Shown here one piece after another: positions 53,779 to 62,069 of a stretch of DNA of 64,000 nt. The stretch is from positions 3,575 to 67,574 of the forward strand of contig JBLIOE010000021.1 of NCBI GenBank assembly GCA_047639555.1, written 5' to 3'. The notes beneath the pieces are model-generated. The model was not told the DNA's origin, searched no databases, and worked only from the letters and a program-made list of their open reading frames with translations. The position numbers and the translations under genes were made by a program. This DNA is from JAJRXC01 sp047639555 (lineage in GTDB: Bacteria; Actinomycetota; Acidimicrobiia; Acidimicrobiales; Aldehydirespiratoraceae). Every line of letters begins with the position of its first letter. Within the stretch, counting starts at the first letter, position 1.

Positions 53779-56144
53779 AGGTCACCCTTTCCTGGCTGCG
53801 AGAATTCGCGCCCGACATCGATGGCGATCCCCAGGAGCTCGGCGAGATCCTGTCCGGTCTCGGCCTGGCCGTAGAGGACATGGAGATCGTCGGCGAAATC
53901 GTCGACGGTGTGGTTCTCGCAAAGGTGCTCGATCTTCGGCCTCACCCCGATGCTGACAAGATCCAGATCGTCGATGTCGACCAAGGTGACGGCCAGGCAC
54001 TGCAGGTGTGCTGCGGCGCTTTCAACATGAGTGTCGGTGACCTGATTCCGTTCGCCACGATCGGCACGATCATGCCCAACGGCATGGAGATTGCCCAGCG
54101 AGAGCTGCGGGGCCAGACCTCCAACGGCATGTGCTGCTCGGGCGCGGAGATCGGCTTCGGCGACGACGCCGACGGCATTCTTCTTCTCAACGATCGCGTG
54201 GTCGATGGCGCCGCTCTAGGTATCCCACTTGGTGATGCCATTGGTGTTCATCCCGATGTCCTGTGGGACCTCGAGGTCAACGCCAACCGGCCCGACGCGA
54301 TGTCGGTCGCCGGCGTTGCTCGCGACCTTGCCGCTGCGCTCGGCGTGCCGTTCTCGTTCCCCGAGTACACCCCCGCCCGATCCGACGAGTCGGCCGCTGA
54401 GCTGATCGACGTCGAGATTGTCGACCCGTCGCTCTGCGGACGTTTCGTGGCCACCGTGCTCCGCAACGTCACGGTCGGCACGTCGCCGGCCTGGATGCAG
54501 AACCGACTTACCCAGCTCGGCATGCGTCCGATCAACTCGGTCGTTGATATCTCCAACTACGTCATGCTCGAACTCGGGCAGCCCAACCACGTGTTCGACC
54601 TGGGCACCTTGCCCAACGGCAAGCTGCGGGTTCGACGAGCGAACGACGGCGAAACTCTCGTCACGCTCGACGAAAACGAACGGACGCTGACTGCCGCCGA
54701 CGGCGTGATCACCAACGAAGCCGATGAGGCAATCTCGCTGGCTGGAGTGATGGGTGGCGCGTCCACCGAAATCTCCGACGACACGACCGACGTGCTGCTG
54801 GAAATGGCGTGGTGGGATCCGCCGTCAATCTCCCGCACCGTCAAACGCCTGAACCTTCCGAGCGAAGCGTCCACCCGATTCCGGCGTGGGGCTGACTGGG
54901 GCAACAACATCGACCGGGCCATGACCCGCTTCATCGAGCTGGCCAGCGAACAGGGTGCAATTGCCGCGCGGGGGCAGGTCGATATTGCGGGCGAGACACC
55001 CGACCGCGGCGCGGTTCGGGTCCGCTCGGCCAAGGTGAACAGCATCATCGGCACTGCGCTGACGGCCGGCGAGATGGCTACACATCTCACCTCGATCGGC
55101 TTCGACGTCACCGTCGACGGCGATGATCTCGACGTGATTGTGCCTACCTGGCGCTGGGACACCCAGACGGAAACCGACATCGCCGAAGAAGTTGCCCGCA
55201 TGTTTGGCTACGCCAACATCGTGCGCACCGTGCCCAAGGGCAAGGCAGCCGGTGGCCTCAGCGAGTATCAGCAGGCGCGGCGTCTTGTCCGCGAGGTGCT
55301 GCTCGGCGCGGGCTGCGACGAGACGCTGCCAATGCCGTTCCTCGCTCCCGGCGATCTACAGGCGGCCGGACTTCCCGAAGACGGCATCACGCTCACGAAT
55401 CCGTTGCACGCCGAAGAGTCGGTGTTGCGCACTTCGCTGCTTCCGGGCCAGCTGAAGGCAATCGCCTACAACCAGTCGCACCGCAGTACCGGCGTTCGAT
55501 TCTTCGAAATCGATCACGTCTACCTGCCGTCGGGCGACGACCAGCTCCTGCCCGACGAGCGCGAGTATCTCGCCGTCGCCCTTGCGGGTGTCGAAGCACC
55601 CGCGGCCGTGGCCGTGCTCGACCTGCTCGAGTCCGCACTGGCGCTGCCAAACGTGCAGCTGAAACCGGCCGCTCCGGCCGGCCTGCACGCCACCCGCTCC
55701 GCCGAGATTGTGATCGCCGGTCGTACCCGTGGCGTTATTGGTGAGGTTGACCCGACTGTCCTCGAGAACTACGAGGTTGAGGGTCGAGTTGCCTGGATCG
55801 AACTCGATATCGGCGAGGTGCTCAACGGGCCCCATGGCAGCCGGAAATATCGACCGGTCAGCAAGTACCCATCGAGCGACATCGACCTCGCGTTCGTTAC
55901 CGCCGATGATGTGGCCGCCGCGAAACTTGAAGGCGCGCTGCGTAAGGGCGGCGGCCCGCTCCTGCAGTCCGTCGAGTTGTTCGACGTCTATCGCGGTCAA
56001 GGCCTTAACGAGGGCGAGCGCAGTCTTGCGTATCGCCTCCGGCTGCAAGCGGCTGATCGCACGCTGACCGATGCCGAGGTGGCCGAAGTCCGCGAGAGCT
56101 GCATCCGAGCAGTCGCGAAACAGGGCGGCACGCTTAGGGGTTGA
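53775..56144 (+). CDS. pheT: Phenylalanine--tRNA ligase beta subunit
   Basis: A 789-residue PheT with the full bacterial domain set: an N-terminal region (KVTLSWLREFAPD), an EMAP/OB tRNA-binding domain (about 40-150), the B3/B4 editing domain with RPINSVVDISNYVMLELGQPNHVFD, the B5 domain around 410-490, the catalytic-like core, and the C-terminal FDX-ACB anticodon domain (KYPSSDIDLAFVTADDV). The start at ATG 53775 is reached through the short ORF above. Its end overlaps the minus-strand GNAT gene by 11 bases. Confidence 0.97.
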   Translation: MKVTLSWLREFAPDIDGDPQELGEILSGLGLAVEDMEIVGEIVDGVVLAKVLDLRPHPDADKIQIVDVDQGDGQALQVCCGAFNMSVGDLIPFATIGTIMPNGMEIAQRELRGQTSNGMCCSGAEIGFGDDADGILLLNDRVVDGAALGIPLGDAIGVHPDVLWDLEVNANRPDAMSVAGVARDLAAALGVPFSFPEYTPARSDESAAELIDVEIVDPSLCGRFVATVLRNVTVGTSPAWMQNRLTQLGMRPINSVVDISNYVMLELGQPNHVFDLGTLPNGKLRVRRANDGETLVTLDENERTLTAADGVITNEADEAISLAGVMGGASTEISDDTTDVLLEMAWWDPPSISRTVKRLNLPSEASTRFRRGADWGNNIDRAMTRFIELASEQGAIAARGQVDIAGETPDRGAVRVRSAKVNSIIGTALTAGEMATHLTSIGFDVTVDGDDLDVIVPTWRWDTQTETDIAEEVARMFGYANIVRTVPKGKAAGGLSEYQQARRLVREVLLGAGCDETLPMPFLAPGDLQAAGLPEDGITLTNPLHAEESVLRTSLLPGQLKAIAYNQSHRSTGVRFFEIDHVYLPSGDDQLLPDEREYLAVALAGVEAPAAVAVLDLLESALALPNVQLKPAAPAGLHATRSAEIVIAGRTRGVIGEVDPTVLENYEVEGRVAWIELDIGEVLNGPHGSRKYRPVSKYPSSDIDLAFVTADDVAAAKLEGALRKGGGPLLQSVELFDVYRGQGLNEGERSLAYRLRLQAADRTLTDAEVAEVRESCIRAVAKQGGTLRG

Positions 56145-56793
56145 CCTCTGGGTCGATGGTGGCCGCGAGCCGGAGCAGATCGTAGAGCGCTCCCTGGACG
56201 ACATCGGCGTCGTCGGCCGCCGCGAGGGAGACCTCGACTCGCACCGTTGCGCCGTCGCTTGTTACCGATACCGGATCACCGAGTTCACGGAGAAGGGTGC
56301 GCATCGGCGTATTTTCGCGGAGGACCTCCGCGGCGAGCACGGCGTAACCGGAAGCGCTGGCCGTGCCGGCGACAATATGGAGCAGGAGTCGTCCGATCCC
56401 GCGCCCGTGGTAGTCATCGGTCACCGCAAAGGCCACCTCTGCCGTGGTCGGGTCTCCGGGCACTTCGACGAGCCGCGCGACACCAACACCGAGGCCCGGT
56501 GGTGCGGCATCGGGAGCGTCTGGGTCGTAGGCAACCCAGGCACGGTGGGTCCGGTGGTCGAGGTCGCTAAGACGGTCTACCCAGCCATCAGGTAAGGATC
56601 GCATTGGGGTAAAGAAGCGCAGGAAGCGCGACCGTTCGGAGAGTCGTTCGAATCCAGCGCTGAGTTGCTCGGCGTCGTCGCTTCGTATCGGCCGGAGCAA
56701 GACGCGGCCGCCGTCGGCGAGTGGCTGTTCGATCCCGTCAGGCGAGAGTGGAAGCTCGAAGCGGATCACATCGGCCAAGCTAGCGTCCTTCAT
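56134..56793 (-). CDS. GNAT family N-acetyltransferase
   Basis: A 219-residue acetyltransferase. VLLRPIRSDDAEQLSAGFERLSERSRFLRFF is the typical start of the GNAT domains in Pat-like proteins, VGVARLVEVPGDPTTAEVAFAVTDDYHGRGIGRLLLHIV the core with the acetyl-CoA loop. In this sequence type the domain can be free-standing or joined to a CoA-ligase-like part, which is missing here. The substrate is unknown. It is divergent from the oxidoreductase gene, with 31 bases between the start codons. Confidence 0.87.
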   Translation of the reverse strand: MKDASLADVIRFELPLSPDGIEQPLADGGRVLLRPIRSDDAEQLSAGFERLSERSRFLRFFTPMRSLPDGWVDRLSDLDHRTHRAWVAYDPDAPDAAPPGLGVGVARLVEVPGDPTTAEVAFAVTDDYHGRGIGRLLLHIVAGTASASGYAVLAAEVLRENTPMRTLLRELGDPVSVTSDGATVRVEVSLAAADDADVVQGALYDLLRLAATIDPEVNP

Positions 56794-56812
56794 CGAGATG
56801 GAACGGGGCGGC

Positions 56813-56818
56813 TATGTT
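56813..56818 (+). promoter_or_regulatory. -10 box for leaderless oxidoreductase transcript
   Basis: TATGTT ends 6 nt before the ATG at 56825 and supports that start over the in-frame start at 56798. Confidence 0.45.
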
Positions 56819-56824
56819 CGACAG

Positions 56825-57796
56825 ATGCGTATCTGGCGATCACATGAGCTCGGGAACCCTTTGGAAGTCCTGAAGCTCGAGGAAACTGACACACCCGAGC
56901 CGGGACCGGGTCAGGTCCAGATCGAGACGAAGGCGGTCGGCATCACGTTCCCCGACGTGTTGAGCTGTCGCGGTGAATATCAGATTCCCACGCGGCTCCC
57001 GTTCACGCCGGGTGGAGAGACTGCAGGAGTGGTCACGGCGCGGGGGGAAGGCGTCGACAACATCGAACTCGGCACTTCGGTCGCCGTTCTGGGCGGCGGC
57101 CTCCGCGAGGTCAATGTCGCCGCGGTGAGCAGCGTGTTTCCGTATCCGACTGAGTCGTTGAGCGCGGCGCAGGCCGCCGCGGTGCCGGTGAACTACGGCA
57201 CGGCATGGTTTGCCCTTCACGATCGCGCCCACGTGCAGCCGGGAGAGACCGTGCTGATCACGGGGGCCGCGGGCGGCACCGGTACGGCCTGCATCCAACT
57301 CGCGCTGGCGGCGGGCGCAATCCCGATTGCCGTTGTGGGCGGCGAGGAGAAAGCGGGCCTCGTCCGGAGCCTTGGTGTCGAACATGTCGTCGACCATCGT
57401 GAGACGCCCGACTGGGTGGACTCGGTGCGGGAGATGTCGGGGGGCGGTGTCGATGTCTGCTTCGACGCGGTGGGCGGCGACGCCTACCAAAAGGCCCGCC
57501 GCTGTATGGCCTGGGATGGGCGTCTCCTGATCATTGGTTTCGTCGGCGGCATTGCCGATGCGCCCACAAATCACATCCTGCTCAAGAACTACAGCGTGGT
57601 CGGTGTGCACTGGGGTGCATCGCTGATGCGCGACCCCAGCGCAGTTGGTCGCCAGATGGCTGAGGTGTTTGCCTTGGCGGCAACTGGAGCGGTGGCGCCG
57701 CCGCTCTATCCTCCGTTTGCGTTTGAGGACGCGGCACAGGCACTCCAGGACCTTGCCGATCGCAAGGTCTACGGAAAGGCCGTCGTCACGCTGTAG
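56825..57796 (+). CDS. Zinc-independent MDR family NADPH:quinone oxidoreductase
   Basis: A 323-residue medium-chain reductase of the quinone oxidoreductase type. The GroES-like N terminus has VGITFPDVLSCRGEYQ and FTPGGETAGVVTARG; the Rossmann loop is ITGAAGGTGTACIQLALAAGA; the C-terminal FEDAAQALQDLADRKVYGKAVV is typical. Zinc ligands are absent. NADPH is the likely cofactor. It lies 23 bases before the FAD oxidoreductase gene and may share a transcript with it. Confidence 0.88.
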   Translation: MRIWRSHELGNPLEVLKLEETDTPEPGPGQVQIETKAVGITFPDVLSCRGEYQIPTRLPFTPGGETAGVVTARGEGVDNIELGTSVAVLGGGLREVNVAAVSSVFPYPTESLSAAQAAAVPVNYGTAWFALHDRAHVQPGETVLITGAAGGTGTACIQLALAAGAIPIAVVGGEEKAGLVRSLGVEHVVDHRETPDWVDSVREMSGGGVDVCFDAVGGDAYQKARRCMAWDGRLLIIGFVGGIADAPTNHILLKNYSVVGVHWGASLMRDPSAVGRQMAEVFALAATGAVAPPLYPPFAFEDAAQALQDLADRKVYGKAVVTL

Positions 57797-57819
57797 CGAC
57801 GATTGGCCCGGAGTCGACT

Positions 57820-59229
57820 ATGACACTTCCAGATTCGGATATCGAGCGCCTTGTCACCGAGGCGCGACCAACAGCCTTTTGGTCGGACCGACCCGAGGCC
57901 CCAACGGCCAACCGCGCGCTGGGCCAGAGACGTCGCGCCGATCTGGTCATCATCGGCGGCGGATTCACTGGACTCTGGACAGCGCTTCACGCGGCGAGGC
58001 AGGAGCCGGGTCGCGATATCGTGATTCTGGAGGCCGAGGTGTGTGGCTTCGGTGCTTCAAGTCGCAACGGCGGTTTCTGCGCGGCGTCGCTCACTCACGG
58101 CCTGTTGAACGGCATCGCGCATTGGCCCGACGAGATTGCCACCCTCGAGCGAATGGGTCGGCAGAACCTCGCCGAGTTGATCGCCGACTGCGAGTCACTC
58201 CAGATCGACGCCAGCATCGAACGATCCGGCGAGCTTTCCGTCGCCACCGAATCGTGGCAGTCCGACGACCTCGTCGAGATGCGTGACGTGGCACGGGCTC
58301 ACGGTTCCGAGTTTGAACTCCTCGACGAGACAGCGGTACGCGGCCAGCTCGATTCGCCGACGTATCGGTCCGGCCTTTGGGACCATGACGGCACGGTGAT
58401 GGTGGATCCGGCTCGCCTGGTATGGGGATTGCGTCGTTCGTGCCTCGATGCGGGAGTGCGCATCTATGACAACAGTCGCGTTAACGACGTCAGCCGGGTC
58501 GGAAGCGCGCTGGAGGTTTCGACCGACGATGGCGTCGTCACCGCACCAAAGGTGGTTGTGGCCACGAATGCGTGGGGTGAGCCTGAGCGGTCGATCCGGC
58601 GATACGTGGTTCCCGTGTACGACCACGTGCTGATGACGGAGCCACTGGGCCAGGAGCAACTCGACTCGATCGGCTGGTCGAATCGACAAGGGGTGGGAGA
58701 CTCAGCCAACCAGTTTCACTACTACCGACTCACCGCTGATAACCGAATTCTTTGGGGCGGCTACGACGCGAATTATTACCGGGGCAACGGGATGGGGCCG
58801 GAGTACGAGCTCCGGACTGGTTCACATGTGACGATCGCCCATCACTTCTTTGACACGTTCCCGCAGCTCGAAGGGGTGCGTTTCTCTCATCGCTGGGCCG
58901 GTCCGATTGGCACCACGTCGAAGTTCGCGGCCGCTTTCGGTTCCCGGCATGGCGGCGACCTTGTGTGGGTCGGGGGTTACACCGGTCTCGGTGTTGGAGC
59001 GTCGCGGTGGGGTGCTCGCACCGCCATCGACCTCGTTGATGGTCAGGAGACCGAACGAACCGAGCTACGCATGGTGCGGAAGAAGCCCTTCCCGTTCCCA
59101 CCGGAACCGCTGCGAAACCCCGTGATCCAGTTCACCCGCCGCCAGATTGCGAAGGCTGACCAGAACGAAGGTCGACCCGGCGGCTGGCTTCGTTTCCTCG
59201 GGCGATTCGGTGTCGGATTCGACAGCTGA
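57820..59229 (+). CDS. FAD-dependent oxidoreductase of the DAO family
   Basis: A 469-residue amine or amino acid oxidase/dehydrogenase. The dinucleotide loop VIIGGGFTGLWTALHAA, the SSRNGGFC flavin segment (as in PuuB and glycine-oxidase relatives) and the C-terminal VWVGGYTGLGVGASRWGAR are clear. GGAG sits 6 nt before the ATG. The tpa gene follows 94 bases later, so oxidation of an amine feeding taurine catabolism, for example N-methyltaurine, is one idea; a TauY-like taurine dehydrogenase is another. Neither is shown by the sequence. Confidence 0.83.
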   Translation: MTLPDSDIERLVTEARPTAFWSDRPEAPTANRALGQRRRADLVIIGGGFTGLWTALHAARQEPGRDIVILEAEVCGFGASSRNGGFCAASLTHGLLNGIAHWPDEIATLERMGRQNLAELIADCESLQIDASIERSGELSVATESWQSDDLVEMRDVARAHGSEFELLDETAVRGQLDSPTYRSGLWDHDGTVMVDPARLVWGLRRSCLDAGVRIYDNSRVNDVSRVGSALEVSTDDGVVTAPKVVVATNAWGEPERSIRRYVVPVYDHVLMTEPLGQEQLDSIGWSNRQGVGDSANQFHYYRLTADNRILWGGYDANYYRGNGMGPEYELRTGSHVTIAHHFFDTFPQLEGVRFSHRWAGPIGTTSKFAAAFGSRHGGDLVWVGGYTGLGVGASRWGARTAIDLVDGQETERTELRMVRKKPFPFPPEPLRNPVIQFTRRQIAKADQNEGRPGGWLRFLGRFGVGFDS

Positions 59230-59284
59230 CGCCACAGAGTTAGTCATGCTCACGGAAGTGCTAGACCCTCTAACTAAAGTTTGC

Positions 59285-59290
59285 TACGTT
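59285..59290 (+). promoter_or_regulatory. -10 box of the tpa transcript
   Basis: TACGTT about 33 nt before the tpa GTG would give a short leader containing the Shine-Dalgarno GAGGGGGG. The same hexamer is used before pyrR. The -35 is unclear. Confidence 0.4.
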
Positions 59291-59323
59291 GACGCCAAAT
59301 CAGCGGGTACCCGAGGGGGGTTT

Positions 59324-60703
59324 GTGACCGACATCCGAGCGAATGCTCAAGCACACCTGATGCCACATTTCACGAAGGGTGCAGCGTGGCGGGATGACAA
59401 CCTGCTGGTAATGGAACGCGGTGAAGGCTGCTACGTCTTCGACAGCGACGGCACGAAGTACCTCGACGGACTTGCGGGACTTTTCTGTACGAACCTCGGC
59501 CATGGTCGTACTGACCTGAGCGCGGCGGCAATGAAGCAGATGGACACGCTCGCGTTCTACCCCACGTGGGGATTCGCGAATGAACCCGCGACGAACGCCG
59601 CCAGGATGATCGCCGAAGAAGCCCCTGGCGACCTCGACGAGGTGTTCTTCGTCAGCTCAGGCTCTGAAGCGGTCGAGTCGGCGCTGAAATTCGCTCGGAA
59701 CTATCACCTCAGCCAGGGTGACGATCAGCGCTACAAAGTCATCTCTCGCGAGTGGGCGTATCACGGCACCACCCTTGGCGCGCTGGCCGTCACCGGTATC
59801 CCGAAGTTCCGCGAGCCCTTCCTGCCGATGTTGTGGGACGGCGTTCGTCGTGTGCGTAACACCTTTGGCGACACGGTTCCCGAGGGCACACCCGCCAGCG
59901 AGCTCGAGTCGGTGAAGGCTATCGAAGCGATGATCCTCGCCGAAGGCCCCGAAACGGTTGCCGCAGTGTTCGCGGAGCCGGTCCAGAACGGTCGCGGCGC
60001 AGTCGTGCCGCCCGAGGGTTACTGGCAAGAGCTGCGGCGGATCTGCGACAAGTACGGCGTGCTGCTCGTGGCCGACGAGGTCATCAACAGCTTCGGGCGT
60101 CTCGGTCACTTTTTTGCCAGCATCCGGTACGACGTGGTGCCCGACATGATCACCTTCGCGAAGGGTGTCACGAGCGCCTATCAACCGCTCGGCGGCGTCG
60201 TGATTCGTCGGCCGCTCGTCGAGGCGATCTGGGACTCACCCATGGGATCCTTCGTACATGGCTCCACCTTTGGTGGCCATCCGGTGGCCACCGCCGTCGC
60301 TTGCGCCACGATTCAAGCCATGCGAACCGAGGATGTGCCCGGGCATGTCCTCCGCAACGAGGGTTACCTCAGCGAAGGGCTAAACGCTCTCGCCGATCGC
60401 CACGATTGTGTGCGCGAAGTTCGGGGTACCGGCTACTTCTACGCCATCGAATTGATGGCCGATAGCAAGAATGGCCGCGATCTCACCGACGGACAGGCCG
60501 CGGCCCTTCAGGGAGGACTCCTCATGAAGTTCCTGCGTGATGCGAAGCTCCTCGTGCGTCCCGATGATCGCGGCGCGACGATGCTCACGATCTCGCCACC
60601 GCTGGTTGCGGACAAGCTGGTTCTCGACGATCTTCTCGATCGAGCCGACGAAGTACTCGATCGAACGAACGACTGGCTGAACGCTGAAGGAGCCAACGCC
60701 TGA
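59324..60703 (+). CDS. tpa: Class III aminotransferase, probable taurine--pyruvate aminotransferase
   Basis: A 459-residue PLP enzyme expected to convert taurine plus pyruvate to sulfoacetaldehyde and alanine. Class III features: DGTKYLDGLAGLFCTNLGHG, EVFFVSSGSEAVESALKFARNYH, the WAYHGTT segment, VADEVINSFGRLG and the PLP lysine in ITFAKGVTSAYQPLGGV. GTG 59324 is chosen for GAGGGGGG just upstream and the homologous N terminus; a longer frame back to 59147 overlaps the oxidoreductase gene. The taurine assignment rests on the tauABC-type genes that follow; omega-amino-acid transaminase is the fallback. Confidence 0.85.
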   Translation: MTDIRANAQAHLMPHFTKGAAWRDDNLLVMERGEGCYVFDSDGTKYLDGLAGLFCTNLGHGRTDLSAAAMKQMDTLAFYPTWGFANEPATNAARMIAEEAPGDLDEVFFVSSGSEAVESALKFARNYHLSQGDDQRYKVISREWAYHGTTLGALAVTGIPKFREPFLPMLWDGVRRVRNTFGDTVPEGTPASELESVKAIEAMILAEGPETVAAVFAEPVQNGRGAVVPPEGYWQELRRICDKYGVLLVADEVINSFGRLGHFFASIRYDVVPDMITFAKGVTSAYQPLGGVVIRRPLVEAIWDSPMGSFVHGSTFGGHPVATAVACATIQAMRTEDVPGHVLRNEGYLSEGLNALADRHDCVREVRGTGYFYAIELMADSKNGRDLTDGQAAALQGGLLMKFLRDAKLLVRPDDRGATMLTISPPLVADKLVLDDLLDRADEVLDRTNDWLNAEGANA

Positions 60704-60773
60704 CTCGTTCACCACTGATCTTGCGAAGCCATGTTTTTTTCCCACATTGCTTCGGTAATGCGGCCAACGCGCC

Positions 60774-60779
60774 TACGGT
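60774..60779 (+). promoter_or_regulatory. Predicted -10 of the tauA promoter
   Basis: TACGGT with a TTCGGT-like -35 at 60751-60756 and a 17-bp spacer. A start near 60786 would place the leader stem-loop at the very 5' end of the mRNA. Confidence 0.35.
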
Positions 60780-60787
60780 TTTGTGAG

Positions 60788-60835
60788 CGCCGGTTCCGAG
60801 TCGATCCCTACCTGGGGATCGAAGAGGTGCCGGCG
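60788..60835 (+). promoter_or_regulatory. Large stem-loop in the tauA 5' leader
   Basis: An outer stem CGCCGG/CCGGCG and an inner perfect 8-bp stem TCGATCCC/GGGATCGA around TACCTG form an interrupted hairpin, 57 bases before the tauA start, with no U-run. The rest of 60704-60891 holds a T-run (60734-60740) and the Shine-Dalgarno TTGGAGGGG. It may be a stability element or a ligand- or protein-responsive leader; I match it to no known riboswitch. Confidence 0.55.
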
Positions 60836-60891
60836 TCTGCGTGACATCACCCGATGCCTTGCAATCCTGCCCACCCTTGGAGGGGTAACCC

Positions 60892-61956
60892 GTGAAGAAA
60901 CTACTGATCCTGCTTATGGCCTTCGGGCTGTTCGCCGCATCCTGCGGTGATGACAGCGACACCGAAACACAAGAGCCCGCTGACGAAGCGCCCGCTGAAG
61001 ACGACATGCCGGCCGACGGTCTGAGCGTCGACGAGATCAACGTCGCCTACTTTGCTGAATGGCCGACTCCGAACCAGTTCGGTCAGGCTGACGGCTCGTT
61101 CGCCGAGGCTGTTGGCGCCGCCATTAACTGGCTACCGTTCGGCAGCGGTGGCGAGATGTCGGAAGCGATGCTCTCGGGCGCCGTTGACATCTCCTACTCG
61201 CAGGGCCTCACCCCGTTCGCCGGTGCGATCAACAATGGTGCCGACCTCAAGCTCGTCGGTATCGCCGTGAGTTATGCCGAGGCCGACAACTGTGTCGCCC
61301 AGGGCGATCTCGCAATCACCCGTGACAACGCGGCCGACGTCCTCAACGGCAAGACCGTGATGACACCGTTCGGCAACGTCACCCATTACAAGATGCTCTC
61401 CATGATGGAGTTCCTGGGTGTCGATCTCGACTCCCTCGACATCCTTCAGGCTGAGGGTGGCGCAACCACCGCTGCTGCCTTCGAAAGCGGCGGCATCGAC
61501 GTTGGTTGTGCATTCGGCGGCTCTGTCGTCAACATGCTCGACGGTGGCGGTGAGCTGATCATGACTGGCGCTGAGCACGAGTCCGACATCGGCATCTTCA
61601 CCTACGACATCGTCTCGATCCCGACCTCGTTCGGCACCGACCACGGCGACGCCGTGACCGCGTTCCTTTCCGCCACGGAAGACTTCAACGCTGCCTGGGC
61701 CGCGGACATGGAGGGCCAGAATCCCACCATCGCGCTCGCCGCTGGTATGGAAGACGTTGCGAACTTCCTAGGTGGAGACCTCTGGTTCGACTTCCCGACC
61801 ATCGCTGATCAGCTTGGCGCTGACTGGCTCGGCGGCAACGTTGCCGCCGCCATGCAGGGCCAGGTCGAAACCCTCGCCCGTCTGGGTGACGGCTCCGAGG
61901 CCATCGGCGACTTCGCCGGCTCGGTCGACACCAGCTATCTCGAAGCAATCGGCTAG
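60892..61956 (+). CDS. tauA: Taurine-type ABC transporter substrate-binding lipoprotein
   Basis: A 354-residue binding protein with a lipoprotein signal (MAFGLFAASCGDD) and an acidic Glu/Ala/Pro spacer. The mature protein has INVAYFAEWPTPNQFGQADGSFAEAVG, ISYSQGLTPFAGAINNGADLKLVG, AVSYAEADNCV and GIDVGCAFGGSV, closely following the TauA proteins of marine and alphaproteobacterial taurine users. GTG 60892 has TTGGAGGGG upstream. The hairpin after it and the strong leader suggest high expression relative to the membrane parts. Confidence 0.88.
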   Translation: MKKLLILLMAFGLFAASCGDDSDTETQEPADEAPAEDDMPADGLSVDEINVAYFAEWPTPNQFGQADGSFAEAVGAAINWLPFGSGGEMSEAMLSGAVDISYSQGLTPFAGAINNGADLKLVGIAVSYAEADNCVAQGDLAITRDNAADVLNGKTVMTPFGNVTHYKMLSMMEFLGVDLDSLDILQAEGGATTAAAFESGGIDVGCAFGGSVVNMLDGGGELIMTGAEHESDIGIFTYDIVSIPTSFGTDHGDAVTAFLSATEDFNAAWAADMEGQNPTIALAAGMEDVANFLGGDLWFDFPTIADQLGADWLGGNVAAAMQGQVETLARLGDGSEAIGDFAGSVDTSYLEAIG

Positions 61957-62005
61957 TTCGATTCTTCGACAGCGGGCTTGCTCGCTGACTTTGTGAAATT
62001 GTTGG

Positions 62006-62034
62006 CGGCGCCGGGAGTTCTGCTCCCGGCGCCG
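62006..62034 (+). terminator. Perfect 12-bp hairpin between tauA and tauB
   Basis: CGGCGCCGGGAG pairs with CTCCCGGCGCCG around TTCTG, followed only by TTTGCTT. It probably ends or protects most tauA transcripts and lets some read into tauB. Confidence 0.8.
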
Positions 62035-62069
62035 TTTGCTTCAGAAGACGACATGGCCCAGGGGGGACC

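Noticed and set aside
56640..56660. tRNA-like GTTCGAATCC T-loop sequence
   Set aside because: It lies inside the minus-strand GNAT gene and no cloverleaf can be formed around it.
59147..59323. Longer N terminus for the Tpa-like aminotransferase
   Set aside because: It overlaps the end of the oxidoreductase gene; GTG 59324 has a strong Shine-Dalgarno and fits the family N terminus.
60704..60891. A known riboswitch class upstream of tauA
   Set aside because: No glycine, SAM, guanidine or other consensus that I know could be matched; only a hairpin is claimed.
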